The notes: generated from the letters alone by a model not told the origin. Positions 54,253 through 63,081 are shown, counted from the stretch's first letter. The stretch: DNA of 64,000 bases from Pseudomonas entomophila (GCF_029478665.1 NZ_JARPQB010000004.1:178504-242503); one strand, 5' to 3'. Program-made: numbers and translations.

Positions 54253-55632
54253 ATGGCCTTGGACATCATCGTTGTACTGATCTATGCCGTCGGCATGCTC
54301 GGGCTTGGCTGGTACGGCATGCGGCGGGCGAAGACCCATGAAGACTACCTGGTGGCCGGGCGCAACCTCGGCCCGACCCTGTACATGGGCACCATGGCCA
54401 CCACCGTGCTCGGCGGCGCCTCCACGGTGGGTACCGTGCGCCTGGGCTACGTCCACGGCATCTCCGGCTTCTGGCTGTGCGCCGCGCTGGGCCTGGGGAT
54501 CATCGCCCTCAACCTGTTCCTCGCCAAACCCCTGCTGCGCCTGAAGATCTTCACCGTGACGCAAGTGCTGGAGCGCCGCTACAACCCCATGGCGCGCCAG
54601 GCCAGCGCGGCGATCATGCTCGCCTACGCACTGATGATCGGCGTCACCTCGACCCTGGCCATGGGTACCGTGCTGCAGGTGCTGCTCGATGTGCCGTTCT
54701 GGATGGCGCTGCTGTTCGGCGGCGGCGTGGTGGTGGTGTACTCGACCATCGGTGGCATGTGGTCGCTGACCCTGACCGACATCGTCCAGTTCATCATCAA
54801 GACCGTGGGCCTGATGTTCATCCTGCTGCCGGTGTGCCTGTACAAGGCCGGTGGCTGGGACACCCTGGTGGCCAAGCTGCCGGCGGCCAGCTTCAGCTGG
54901 ACCACCATCGGCTGGGACACCATCATCACCTACTTCCTGATCTACTTCTTCGGCATCCTGATCGGCCAGGATATCTGGCAGCGGGTGTTCACCGCCCGTG
55001 ACGAGAAGGTCTGCCAGCGCGCCGGCACCACCGCCGGGATCTACTGCGTACTGTACGGCCTGGCCTGCGCCATGATCGGCATGGCCGCCCATGTGCTGAT
55101 GCCGGACCTGGCCAACCCGAACAACGCCTTCGCCGAGATGATCAAGGGCCAGTTGCCTGAAGGCATCCGTGGCCTGCTGATGGCCGCCGCCCTGGCCGCG
55201 ATGATGTCCACCGCCAGCGCCGGCCTGCTGGCCGCCTCGACCACCCTGACCGAAGACCTGCTGCCCAAGCTGCGCGGCGGCAAGCAATCGAGCCTGGGCA
55301 TCAACCGCCTGTTCACCCTGCTCACCGGCCTGGTGGTGCTGGGTATTGCCCTGGCGGTGAACGATGTGATCAGCGCCCTGACCCTGGCCTACAACCTGTT
55401 GGTCGGCGGCATGTTGATCCCGCTGATGGGGGCGATCTTCTGGAAGCGCGCCACCACCGCCGGCGCCATCGCCAGCATGTCGCTGGGCTTCGCCACCGCG
55501 CTGTTGTTCATGTTCAAGGATGGCCTGGACGCCAACTCGCCGATCTACTACAGCCTGGTCGTCGGCCTGGTGAGCTTCGTGGTGGTCAGCCTGGCCTCGC
55601 GCAAGCCGGTGACGGCAGTCAATCTCGCCTGA
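54253..55632 (+). CDS. Sodium:solute symporter (SSS family)
   Basis: A 459-residue membrane protein with about 13 helices. The SSS signatures are visible in HEDYLVAGRNLGPTLYMGTM-type loop (KTHEDYLVAGRN), GGASTVGTVRLGYVHGISGF and MMSTASAGLLAASTTLTEDL. ATG 54253 follows GGGAGACCCCC. Its place after gbuA, as in P. aeruginosa (PA1418 near PA1421, from memory), suggests it imports a guanidino compound or related amine, which remains inference. Confidence 0.88.
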   Translation: MALDIIVVLIYAVGMLGLGWYGMRRAKTHEDYLVAGRNLGPTLYMGTMATTVLGGASTVGTVRLGYVHGISGFWLCAALGLGIIALNLFLAKPLLRLKIFTVTQVLERRYNPMARQASAAIMLAYALMIGVTSTLAMGTVLQVLLDVPFWMALLFGGGVVVVYSTIGGMWSLTLTDIVQFIIKTVGLMFILLPVCLYKAGGWDTLVAKLPAASFSWTTIGWDTIITYFLIYFFGILIGQDIWQRVFTARDEKVCQRAGTTAGIYCVLYGLACAMIGMAAHVLMPDLANPNNAFAEMIKGQLPEGIRGLLMAAALAAMMSTASAGLLAASTTLTEDLLPKLRGGKQSSLGINRLFTLLTGLVVLGIALAVNDVISALTLAYNLLVGGMLIPLMGAIFWKRATTAGAIASMSLGFATALLFMFKDGLDANSPIYYSLVVGLVSFVVVSLASRKPVTAVNLA

Positions 55633-55666
55633 CATGTTCGCCGGCTTGCCGGCGAAGCAGAAACGC

Positions 55667-55703
55667 AAAAGGCCGCCGCATCGTGCAGATGCGGCGGCCT
55701 TTT
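55667..55703. terminator. Strong bidirectional terminator (16-bp perfect stem)
   Basis: AAAAGGCCGCCGCATC (55667-55682) and GATGCGGCGGCCTTTT (55688-55703) pair perfectly around GTGCA. With A and T runs in both arms it can end the symporter transcript and the small-gene transcript from the other strand. Confidence 0.92.
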
Positions 55704-55711
55704 GCCTGGTT

Positions 55712-55840
55712 TCAGCGGCGACGCGGCTGGCGCTTGCGCTGTTCTTCGTCGGTTGGAATCGGCACCGGCTGCAGCGGTGGCGGGAGCAAGCCCAGGGCGA
55801 CGGCGAGGTCGTGGAGCCAGTTGTACATGCGTTGGTTCAT
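55712..55840 (-). CDS. 42-aa small protein, PA1414-family-like
   Basis: ATG at 55840 has AAGGGGG six bases upstream and the frame ends with TGA nine bases before the terminator stem. The product (MNQRMYNWLHDLAVALGLLP then PPLQPVPIPTDEEQ and a basic RKRQPRRR end) has an amphipathic N-terminal helix. It resembles the small PA1414-family proteins of pseudomonads in length and layout (from memory). It may be a genuine peptide, or the reading frame carried by a regulatory RNA, or both. Confidence 0.65.
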   Translation of the reverse strand: MNQRMYNWLHDLAVALGLLPPPLQPVPIPTDEEQRKRQPRRR

Positions 55841-55954
55841 AATGCCCCCTTGACGGGTCAGCCTCACGGTCAATCGATTCTGCGATGCTTCATACAGATC
55901 ATAGACCTATGTCCTGTACTGCGCATGCCTACGCTCTTACAGATATGGGCGATT

Positions 55955-55968
55955 TTGACCCGAATCAA
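55955..55968 (-). promoter_or_regulatory. Candidate Anr/FNR box
   Basis: TTGAC-CCGA-ATCAA reads on the minus strand as TTGAT-TCGG-GTCAA, one base from the Anr/FNR consensus TTGAT-N4-ATCAA. It overlaps the last codons of the upstream LysR gene and lies about 115 bases before the small-gene start, the proper distance for class II activation of the proposed RNA start. Confidence 0.6.
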
Positions 55969-56858
55969 GCGGAGGCCGCAGCATCCGACGGCCGGTCAAT
56001 CGTTTCGCTTTGTTGCAAATCGATCCACGCCTGCAGATTTGCACCGCGCATGCCCTGGCGCCACATCAACCAGGTCACGGCGTGATCGAAGGGTGCCTGC
56101 AACCGATGCGCGCGCACCCGGTCACGCCCGGGCAGGCTGTCGAGCATCGATTGCGCCATCAGCGCCACGCCCGCACCCGCGATAACACACGCCAGCATGC
56201 TCTGGTACGACTCGATTTCCATCACCCGGCCCATGGGCGTGTGAGCATGGGCGTACCAGGCTTCCAGGCGCATGCGGTACGAGCAGCCCTGGCGGAAGGT
56301 GAACACCGCCTTGCCGGCCACATCCTTGGCGCTGTGCACCGCTGGGTGCTCGGGGCTGGTGATCAGCACCAGCGTCTCATCGCACAGCGGTATGCCATCC
56401 AGGCCCGCCAGGTTGAGCGGCCCGTCCACCAACGCCGCGTCCATCCGGTGGCTCAGCACGCCCTCCAGCAGTTCGCCGCTGGGCGCCGCCTGGACTTGCA
56501 GGTTCACCTGCGGATACGCCTGGTGGTAGCGCGCCAGCAGCGCTGGCAGGTGGATAGCCGCCGTGCTGTACATGGTGCCGAGCACAAAGTCACCCGCCGG
56601 TTGACCCCCTTGCACTGCCGCCATCGCCTCATCGCGCAGGTTGGCCAGGCGGTTGGCGTAGTCCAGCAGCACCTTGCCGGCCGGCGACAACTGCAGGCGC
56701 TGGCGTTCACGCAGGAACAACTCCACCCCCAGTTGCTCTTCGAGCTGGCGCAGGCGCGTGGACAGGTTCGACGGCACCCGGTGCAGCCGCTCGGCGGCGC
56801 GGGTGACCGAGCCCTCCTCGGCCACGGCCTGGAAGATGCGCAGTTGACTGAACTCCAT
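55965..56858 (-). CDS. LysR-family regulator, divergent from the YbfB-type MFS gene
   Basis: A 297-residue LysR protein (MEFSQLRIFQAVAEEGSVTR, RLHRVPSNLSTRLRQLEEQL, GDFVLGTMYSTAAIHLPALL). The PSNLSTRLRQLE recognition helix is that of the CysB/NodD-like set found next to YbfB/YjiJ pumps. ATG 56858 has GGAGAAG upstream; a TTG four codons earlier is less likely. It reads away from the MFS gene, which it probably controls. Its stop codon overlaps the Anr box. Confidence 0.86.
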   Translation of the reverse strand: MEFSQLRIFQAVAEEGSVTRAAERLHRVPSNLSTRLRQLEEQLGVELFLRERQRLQLSPAGKVLLDYANRLANLRDEAMAAVQGGQPAGDFVLGTMYSTAAIHLPALLARYHQAYPQVNLQVQAAPSGELLEGVLSHRMDAALVDGPLNLAGLDGIPLCDETLVLITSPEHPAVHSAKDVAGKAVFTFRQGCSYRMRLEAWYAHAHTPMGRVMEIESYQSMLACVIAGAGVALMAQSMLDSLPGRDRVRAHRLQAPFDHAVTWLMWRQGMRGANLQAWIDLQQSETIDRPSDAAASA

Positions 56859-56964
56859 GATCTTCTCCAAAACAGAACAACTTGATCATCATTATTCAAT
56901 TTTATTGAAAGTCAATGCGCCCTACCCTGCCACCCATCGCATCCCTTCGTGCAGGAGACTTTCC

Positions 56965-58128
56965 ATGTCACCCCTCGTGCAACTGCTGGCCAGCGCCGTG
57001 GCGCTGATGATGGCCATGGGCATCGGCCGCTTCGCCCTCACTCCGCAACTGCCCCGGCTGATCGCCGAGGGCCAGTTCGACCTGACGGCCGGTGGCCTGA
57101 TCGCCGCGGCCAACTACCTCGGCTACTTCCTCGGCGCGGTGGACGCCATGTTCGCCCGCCAGCCCGCCCAGGTGCGCCTGCGCCTGCATGGAGGCCTGTG
57201 GCTGTGCGTGCTGCTGACCCTGGCCTCGTGGGCCGCCGACGGTTTCTGGAGCCACCTGCTGCTGCGCTTCGGCACTGGCGTGGCCAGCGCCTGGGTGCTG
57301 GTGATGATCGCCAGCCTCAGCCAGCAACTGGCCAGCGCCCATGGCCGGCTGCGCCTCGGCGCGCTGGTGTTCGCCGGGCCCGGCGTCGGCATCGCGGTGA
57401 CGGGCGTGCTGGCCCTGGGCGCGCACCTGCTGGGGCTGGATTCGGCGGCCCTATGGCTGGTCTATGGCGTCGCCGCGCTGGTCATGCTGCTGGCGGTGCT
57501 GCCGTGGCTGCCACGGGCGCTGGAACCCGCCGCCACACCCGCGGCCGGCAATGAACAAGGCCGCGGCACCGGTATCGGACGCTTGGGCCTGGTCTATGCG
57601 CTCTACGGGATTGGCTACATCCTGCCGGCCACCTTCCTGTCGCAGATGGCCAGCCAGCAGTTCCTCGGACAGTGGCAAGCCGACCTGTTCTGGCCCGCGT
57701 TCGGATTGGCATCAGCGCTCGGCGTGGCCATCGTCAGCCTGCGCCGCCCGGGGCGGACCTCTGCCTGGCTGACTACCACCCTGTGGCTGCAAGGGCTGGG
57801 CGTACTGGCCTGCCTGCTCGGTGGCGGTATCGGCCTGGCATTGGGCGTGCTGCTGTGCGGCGGGCCATTCCTGGCCTGCATGCAACTGGTGATGCAGCGC
57901 TCACGGGAGCTGGCACCCCATGCCACGCAGCGCAATGCCGGGCTGTTGACCGCGTGCTTTGCCCTTGGGCAGTTGAGCGGGCCGTTGCTGGCGGCGTTGA
58001 GCAGCCATTTCAGTGGGAGCTTGCAACCAGCGCTGGTATTGGCGGCTGTGGGGTTGGGGCTGGCCGGCGTGTTGGTGGAGGGTGTGCGGCGTCCAGCTTC
58101 CTGCGGCAATCTGGGACAGGTGGGTTGA
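56965..58128 (+). CDS. YbfB/YjiJ-family MFS transporter
   Basis: A 387-residue 12-helix transporter. The family start (LLASAVALMMAMGIGRFALT, PQLPRLIAEGQFDLTAGGLI, AAANYLGYFLGA) is that of YbfB/YjiJ pumps. ATG 56965 follows GCAGGAGACT. Divergent LysR gene upstream. Substrate unknown. Confidence 0.87.
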   Translation: MSPLVQLLASAVALMMAMGIGRFALTPQLPRLIAEGQFDLTAGGLIAAANYLGYFLGAVDAMFARQPAQVRLRLHGGLWLCVLLTLASWAADGFWSHLLLRFGTGVASAWVLVMIASLSQQLASAHGRLRLGALVFAGPGVGIAVTGVLALGAHLLGLDSAALWLVYGVAALVMLLAVLPWLPRALEPAATPAAGNEQGRGTGIGRLGLVYALYGIGYILPATFLSQMASQQFLGQWQADLFWPAFGLASALGVAIVSLRRPGRTSAWLTTTLWLQGLGVLACLLGGGIGLALGVLLCGGPFLACMQLVMQRSRELAPHATQRNAGLLTACFALGQLSGPLLAALSSHFSGSLQPALVLAAVGLGLAGVLVEGVRRPASCGNLGQVG

Positions 58129-58141
58129 ATGAATTGGCGCA

Positions 58142-58197
58142 TTCGCCGGCAAGCCGGCTCCTACACAAGTCCCGTAGGAGCCGGCTTGCCGGCGAAC
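58142..58197. repeat. REP palindrome pair, GCCGGCTTGCCGGC family
   Basis: TTCGCCGGCAAGCCGGCTCC and inverted GTAGGAGCCGGCTTGCCGGC, ten bases apart, between two convergent transporter genes. Confidence 0.9.
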
Positions 58198-58207
58198 CGC
58201 CCGCCCC

Positions 58208-59134
58208 TTATCCCACGACCTTGCGCAGTTGCTGGCGCACCCAGGCTTCAGCACTGACCATGATCACCCCGAGCAGCACCATCACCGCGCCGATCACGAA
58301 ATTCAGGCTCAACGGTTCATCCAGCAACAGCACGCCGAAGGTCACGCCGAACAACGGTGTAATGAACGAAAACACCGCCAGGTTCGACGCCAGGTACTTG
58401 CGCAACAACCAGAACCAGGTCAGGTAGCTGACGAACGACACGACAATGCCCTGGAACAGCACGCTACCAACGGCCAGCGGAGTCAGCGAGAAATCGGCGA
58501 TCTGCCCGCTCACCAGGGCGATCAGCACCAGCCCGACAAAGCCCACCGCCAGCTGGTAGAACAAGGTCAAGGTCACGGGTGCCTCGGACAATCGCGAGCC
58601 ACGCACCACCACCGTGGTCGCACCCCAGGCCAACCCCGCCAGGATCGCCAGGCCATCACCCAGCAACATGCGGCCATCGAGCTGATCGAGGGAAATACCG
58701 CCAGCAAAGGCCAGGGCGATCCCGCCGAACGCCAGCAAGATGCCCAACCACTGCAACAGCCGCAGCCGCTCGCTGGGCATCATGAAATGCAACCCCAGCG
58801 CGGTGAAGATCGGCGCGGTGTAGAGGAATACCGACATGTGCGCCGCCGAGGTCAGCTTCAGCCCCTCGGCGATGAACAGGAACTCCAGGCCGAACAAGCC
58901 ACCGGCCAGCAGCCCGGCGCGCCAGGTCGTGCCAACCTGCCCCCAGCCACCCTTGAAGCAGACCAGCAGCCCCACCAGCAAGGCGGCTATGCCATTGCGA
59001 AACGCCGCCTGCATCACCGGGGCGATATCCATGGCGGCGGACTTGATCAACACCTGCTGGCAGCCCCAGACCAGGCACAGCCCCAGCATGACCTGGAAGG
59101 CGAAGGCATCGGGGTTCTTGCGGGCCGCCGTCAT
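58208..59134 (-). CDS. EamA/DMT-family transporter
   Basis: A 308-residue inner-membrane protein with ten helices in two EamA halves (FQVMLGLCLVWGCQQVLIKS; GLAILAGLAWGATTVVVRGS; ending FSFITPLFGVTFGVLLLDEP). Probable metabolite exporter of unknown substrate. Convergent with the MFS gene; upstream is a 190-base gap without a visible gene. Confidence 0.86.
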   Translation of the reverse strand: MTAARKNPDAFAFQVMLGLCLVWGCQQVLIKSAAMDIAPVMQAAFRNGIAALLVGLLVCFKGGWGQVGTTWRAGLLAGGLFGLEFLFIAEGLKLTSAAHMSVFLYTAPIFTALGLHFMMPSERLRLLQWLGILLAFGGIALAFAGGISLDQLDGRMLLGDGLAILAGLAWGATTVVVRGSRLSEAPVTLTLFYQLAVGFVGLVLIALVSGQIADFSLTPLAVGSVLFQGIVVSFVSYLTWFWLLRKYLASNLAVFSFITPLFGVTFGVLLLDEPLSLNFVIGAVMVLLGVIMVSAEAWVRQQLRKVVG

Positions 59135-59324
59135 GGACGCCCCCTTGTCTGGCTGAATGTCATTGCAAGGCTCGGCAGTGAGAATGGATCCCGATTATTG
59201 AATGCTCGACCCAAACGATGCCAGACCAATTTTCAACGCCTGTCATCCACGCACGGTCCGACAGACTGAACTTCCTCCTCGCTCACGATTTCAACCGGAC
59301 ACCCACTCGTCGGAGGTAAACGGA

Positions 59325-59594
59325 ATGAAATGGCTGCCATGCGTCGCCTGCGCGACAACACTGCTCTGCACTTTTCAGGCCTGGGCCTGCACCCCGGAGG
59401 AGGCCACGCAGAAAAGGGAGGAACTCGCCGGGCTGGTGAGTCAACTGACCGAACAGAACCCGCAAAAGGCCAAGGAGATCAATGACGAGCTGCAGGGCAT
59501 GAAACTCGATACAGCCAGCAAGGACCTGCCGGACAAGTGTCAGCTGATCGACAAGCGGATTCAGGAACTGAAGGCTGCGAAAAGCAGGACCTGA
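59325..59594 (+). CDS. Small secreted periplasmic protein, 89 aa
   Basis: ATG 59325 has GGAGGTAAACGG directly upstream. Signal peptide (WLPCVACATTLLCTFQAWA) with cleavage before CTPEEA; the mature part of about 70 residues is charged and helical (TPEEATQKREELAGLVSQLT) and holds two cysteines (CTPEE and DKCQLID) that could form a disulfide. No family recognised. It is convergent with brnA, ending two bases before the brnA stop. Confidence 0.72.
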   Translation: MKWLPCVACATTLLCTFQAWACTPEEATQKREELAGLVSQLTEQNPQKAKEINDELQGMKLDTASKDLPDKCQLIDKRIQELKAAKSRT

Positions 59595-59596
59595 GG

Positions 59597-59827
59597 TCAG
59601 CGACGCTGTTGCGCCAGCATGTACTGGCGCAACAGCTGGTTGATGCGGGTCTGGTAGCCGGCGCCCTGCTCCTTGAACCAGGCCAGCACATCGGCATCCA
59701 GGCGCATCGTCACGGTCTGCTTGGCGGGCACCCGCAGCTCGGCGCGACGGAAGAAGTCATCGTCGAGCTCGGGAATGTCCGAGGTGTCGACAGGTGTGTG
59801 GTCAATGCTTGCGGATGGTTTCGACAT
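59597..59827 (-). CDS. brnA: BrnA antitoxin
   Basis: A 76-residue protein of the BrnA family. The N-terminus (TPVDTSDIPELDDDFFRRAE) is the toxin-binding part, and the C-terminus (KQTVTMRLDADVLAWFKEQG, AGYQTRINQLLRQYM) a ribbon-helix-helix DNA-binding domain. It overlaps the end of brnT by 26 bases, the usual toxin-first order. BrnA neutralises BrnT and represses the operon as a complex. Confidence 0.92.
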   Translation of the reverse strand: MSKPSASIDHTPVDTSDIPELDDDFFRRAELRVPAKQTVTMRLDADVLAWFKEQGAGYQTRINQLLRQYMLAQQRR

Positions 59828-60083
59828 AGCGCGTTACCTCGCGTCGGGTGGCTCTTCGGGCGGAGATGATGCGGATCACATCCCCTTGCCTTTCGGTGTA
59901 GGCGACCACGCTGACCCACGCGTTGATCCAGCCCATGCTGATCCAGCGCGCCTCGTCGTAGTCGAATCGTTCATCCCGCAACGCCAGCATCGGGTGCCGG
60001 AACATCTCGGGCACATCATTGAAGTCAATACCGTGCTTGCGGATGTTGAGCAGGTTCTTCTCCTCGTCCCATTCAAACGCCAT
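59802..60083 (-). CDS. brnT: BrnT ribonuclease toxin
   Basis: A 93-residue BrnT protein (FEWDEEKNLLNIRKHGIDFN, EMFRHPMLALRDERFDYDEA, RWISMG, VVAYTERQGDVIRIISARRA, TRREVTRYVE). The fold is RelE-like and the toxin cleaves RNA, arresting growth. Start ATG 60083 (AGGGTG upstream) is chosen; the frame is open upstream. A palindromic operator sits 11 bases before the start. Confidence 0.92.
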   Translation of the reverse strand: MAFEWDEEKNLLNIRKHGIDFNDVPEMFRHPMLALRDERFDYDEARWISMGWINAWVSVVAYTERQGDVIRIISARRATRREVTRYVETIRKH

Positions 60084-60093
60084 GGGACACCCT

Positions 60094-60113
60094 GTATTTA
60101 CAGCTGTACATAC
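60094..60113. promoter_or_regulatory. Candidate BrnTA operator
   Basis: GTATTTACAGCTGTACATAC is a 20-bp palindrome with a single mismatched pair, 11 bases upstream of brnT. This is the expected place for ribbon-helix-helix repression by BrnA. Confidence 0.65.
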
Positions 60114-60227
60114 GCTACGCCCTTCTGACTGAACATGCCAGGGGAGTATCGGGGTCAGCCGGTAAATTGCATGGGCTCGGAAGCAGTTTGGGAAATGGGC
60201 TACAGACACGTGGGGAAGGTGTGAGTC

Positions 60228-60254
60228 AACCCGCCACCATTGCGATGGCGGGCT
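60228..60254 (-). terminator. Likely terminator of the DEAD-box gene
   Basis: On the minus strand CCCGCCA and TGGCGGG (60252-60246 and 60236-60230) form a stem 16 bases after the helicase stop. Only a short TT follows, so strength is uncertain. Confidence 0.55.
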
Positions 60255-60269
60255 TACTGCAAGCGTGGC

Positions 60270-61589
60270 TTACTCGGCCGCAGGCTTGCGCTTTTTCAGC
60301 GGCGCCAGGCCGTCGGCGCTGGCCAACGGGGCCTTCGACTTGGCGGCCGGCTTGCGCTTGGCGGCGGCTTTCTTGTCGGCGCCGGTCTTCTTCTCGACCT
60401 TTTTCTTCTTGCTGCCAGCGGCCTTGCCCGACGCCTTGACCTTTTTCGGGCCGCTGTAGGTGCCCTTGACCTCCTTGATGACCCGGCGCTCGAACTGCTG
60501 CTTGAGGTAGCGCTCGATGCTCGACATCAAGTTCCAGTCGTTGTGGGTGATCAGCGAGATCGCCAGGCCTTCGCCACCGGCGCGGCCGGTACGGCCGATA
60601 CGGTGCACGTACTCGTCACCGCTGCGCGGCATGTCGAAGTTGATCACCAGATCCAGGCCATCGATGTCCAGGCCACGGGCGGCGACGTCAGTGGCTACCA
60701 GCACCTTGGAGCCGCCGTCCTTGAAGCGATCGATGGCCAGCTTGCGGTCTTTCTGGTCCTTCTCGCCGTGCAGGACGAAGGCTTTGACTTCTTTCGCCAC
60801 CAGGTGGCCGTAGATGCGATCGGCCAACGCCCGGGTGTTGGTGAAGATGATCGCTTTCTGGTAGGTCTCGTTGGCCAGCAGCCACTGCACGATTTGCTCT
60901 TTGTGCTGGTCGTGGTCGGCGGTGATGATCTGCTGTCGGGTGCCTTCGGCGAGCTGCGAGACGCTGTTGAGCATCAGGTGCTCAGGGTCTTTCAGCACCT
61001 TGCCGATGATGTCGCGCAGGGCCGCGCCGCCGGTGGTGGCGGAGAACAGCAGGGTCTGTTCGCGGTTCTCGCACTCCTTGCACAGGCGCTCCATGTCTTC
61101 GGCGAAGCCCATGTCGAGCATGCGGTCGGCTTCGTCGAGGATCAGCACCTTCACGTGGGAAAGGTCGAGATTGCCGGCGTTGAGCTGCTCCAGCAGGCGG
61201 CCCGGGGTGCCGATCAGCACGTCCGGCACCTTGCGCAGCATAGCGGCCTGTTCCTTGAAGTCTTCACCGCCAGTCACCAGCCCGGACTTGATGTAGGTGA
61301 ACTGGGAGAACAGTTGCACCTGCTTGAGGGTCTGCTGGGCCAGCTCGCGGGTAGGCAGCAGGATCAGCGCACGGATTTCCACGCGTGGGCCGCTCAGGTC
61401 GACTAGGCGGTTGAGCAGTGGCAGCACGAAGGCGGCGGTCTTGCCGCTGCCGGTCTGCGCCGTCACCCGCAGGTCACGCCCTTGCAACGCCAGGGGAATG
61501 GCCGCTGCCTGCACCGGCGTCGGCTCGACAAATTTCAGCTCGGCCACGGCTTTGAGCAGGCGTTCGTGCAGGGCGAATTGGGAAAACAC
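60270..61589 (-). CDS. DEAD-box ATP-dependent RNA helicase
   Basis: A 439-residue DEAD-box helicase: Q-motif region FALHERLLKAVAELKFVEPT, motif I AQTGSGKT, Ia PTRELAQQ, II DEAD (VLILDEADRMLD), III SAT, IV IIFTNTRALADR, VI HRIGRTGRAG. The C-terminal 70 residues are a Lys/Ala-rich basic tail for RNA binding. It resembles SrmB/RhlE-type helicases; role probably in RNA turnover or ribosome assembly. GTG 61589 with AGGTT upstream gives the family start MFSQFALHE; the longer in-frame ATG at 61628 is less likely. Confidence 0.88.
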   Translation of the reverse strand: MFSQFALHERLLKAVAELKFVEPTPVQAAAIPLALQGRDLRVTAQTGSGKTAAFVLPLLNRLVDLSGPRVEIRALILLPTRELAQQTLKQVQLFSQFTYIKSGLVTGGEDFKEQAAMLRKVPDVLIGTPGRLLEQLNAGNLDLSHVKVLILDEADRMLDMGFAEDMERLCKECENREQTLLFSATTGGAALRDIIGKVLKDPEHLMLNSVSQLAEGTRQQIITADHDQHKEQIVQWLLANETYQKAIIFTNTRALADRIYGHLVAKEVKAFVLHGEKDQKDRKLAIDRFKDGGSKVLVATDVAARGLDIDGLDLVINFDMPRSGDEYVHRIGRTGRAGGEGLAISLITHNDWNLMSSIERYLKQQFERRVIKEVKGTYSGPKKVKASGKAAGSKKKKVEKKTGADKKAAAKRKPAAKSKAPLASADGLAPLKKRKPAAE

Positions 61590-61732
61590 GGCGTAACCTC
61601 GGGCAAGTGCGAAAAATTCAAGTTGCATAGGGTAACGTTTTCCTTCGTCGGAGCCGAATTTCTTTTGGTAACTTTGCCCCGATCCGCACTCTAACCCCCC
61701 TTCGTACCGCTATACAGACCGCTTTCGCACCC

Positions 61733-63025
61733 ATGGACATCCAACGCATCTGGCACGACACCCTCGACCTCTGGGGGACCCTCGACCAACATCCACTGCT
61801 GCATGCCGCGCTCGGGCTGGGCGTGCTGCTGCTCGTCTCGCTGCTGGTCGGCCGCCTGGCCCGCTTCCTGGTCCTGCATGCCAGCCGCCTGCTGGCCCGC
61901 CAGCCCGCGCTTCGGTGGCTCGACGACCTGCGCCAGAACAAGGTGTTCCACCGCCTGGCCCAGACCACCCCCTCGCTGGTGATCCAGTTCGGCCTGAAAC
62001 TGGTGCCGGAACTCTCCAACACCGCCCAGCACTTCCTCGGCAACTTCGCCCTGGCTTTCACCCTGCTGTTCATGACCCTGGCCCTGTCGTGCCTGCTCGA
62101 TGCGCTGCTGGACATCTATGCCCGCACCGAACATGCCCGCACCCGCTCGATCAAGGGCTATGTGCAACTGGCCAAGATGATGCTGTGGATCTTCGCCGCG
62201 ATCGTGATCGTCGCCACGCTCATCGACCGCTCGCCGCTGTTGCTGCTGTCGGGCCTGGGTGCGATGTCGGCGGTACTGTTGCTGGTGTACAAGGACACCT
62301 TGCTTTCATTCGTCGCCAGCGTGCAGCTCACCAGCAACGACATGCTGCACGTGGGTGACTGGATCGAGATGCCCCAGGTCGGCGCCGACGGCGATGTGGT
62401 GGATATCACCCTGCACACGGTCAAGGTGCAGAACTTCGACAAGACCATCGTCTCCATCCCCACCTGGCGCCTGATGAGCGAATCGTTCCGCAACTACCGC
62501 GGCATGCAGCAGTCGGGCGGGCGGCGCATCAAGCGCAGCCTGTTCATCGATGCCGCCGGGGTGCGCTTCCTCACGCAGGAAGAAGAGCAGCGCCTGAGCC
62601 AGGTCCGCCTACTCGGCGACTACCTGGCGCAGAAACGCCAGGAACTGCACAGCTGGAACGAGGCCCTGGGCCCGGTGGCGGAGCTGGCCGCCAACCGCCG
62701 CAAGCTGACCAACATCGGCACCTTCCGCGCGTTCGCCTTGGCGTACCTGAAGAACCACCCCAATGTGCACGCCGGCATGACCTGCATGGTCCGGCAGATG
62801 CAGACCACCGCCGAAGGCGTGCCGCTGGAAATCTACTGCTTCACCACCACCACGGCGTGGGCCGAGTACGAGCGCATCCAGGGCGATATCTTCGACTACC
62901 TGCTGGCGGTGCTGCCGGAGTTCGGGCTGAGCCTGTACCAGCAACCGAGTGGCAATGACATGCGTGTCGGGTTGGCTGGCAGGTATCACATTGAGCAGGA
63001 GCCTCGAGCGTTCAGTAACGCCTGA
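61733..63025 (+). CDS. ybdG: MscS-family mechanosensitive channel, YbdG-like
   Basis: A 430-residue channel. Five N-terminal helices are followed by the MscS pore region (LLLLSGLGAMSAVLLLVYKD, then TLLSFVASVQLTSNDMLHVG) and the beta domain (DWIEMPQVGADGDVVDITLH, FDKTIVSIPTWRL). The extended C-terminal domain with RRIKRSLFIDAAGVRFLT is typical of YbdG (miniconductance) rather than MscS. Protects against osmotic downshock. Divergent from the DEAD-box gene. Confidence 0.9.
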   Translation: MDIQRIWHDTLDLWGTLDQHPLLHAALGLGVLLLVSLLVGRLARFLVLHASRLLARQPALRWLDDLRQNKVFHRLAQTTPSLVIQFGLKLVPELSNTAQHFLGNFALAFTLLFMTLALSCLLDALLDIYARTEHARTRSIKGYVQLAKMMLWIFAAIVIVATLIDRSPLLLLSGLGAMSAVLLLVYKDTLLSFVASVQLTSNDMLHVGDWIEMPQVGADGDVVDITLHTVKVQNFDKTIVSIPTWRLMSESFRNYRGMQQSGGRRIKRSLFIDAAGVRFLTQEEEQRLSQVRLLGDYLAQKRQELHSWNEALGPVAELAANRRKLTNIGTFRAFALAYLKNHPNVHAGMTCMVRQMQTTAEGVPLEIYCFTTTTAWAEYERIQGDIFDYLLAVLPEFGLSLYQQPSGNDMRVGLAGRYHIEQEPRAFSNA

Positions 63026-63081
63026 AGCAACGGCCACCCAAGCGGTGGGAACAATAGAGTTGTATTGACCGCACTGGCCTT

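Larger units (their letters stand above)
55667..55919 (-). ncRNA. Candidate Anr-controlled small RNA, sicX/PA1414-like
   Basis: A minus-strand transcript starting near 55919 (TAGGCAT as a weak -10 at 55931-55925, an Anr box centred about 42 bases upstream of that start) and ending at the 16-bp terminator would be about 250 nt and contain the 42-codon gene. In P. aeruginosa the hypoxia-induced, Anr-dependent sRNA SicX comes from the locus annotated PA1414, close to gbuA and its symporter. Position, promoter type and the small gene agree; no pairing with a target was tested. Confidence 0.5.
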
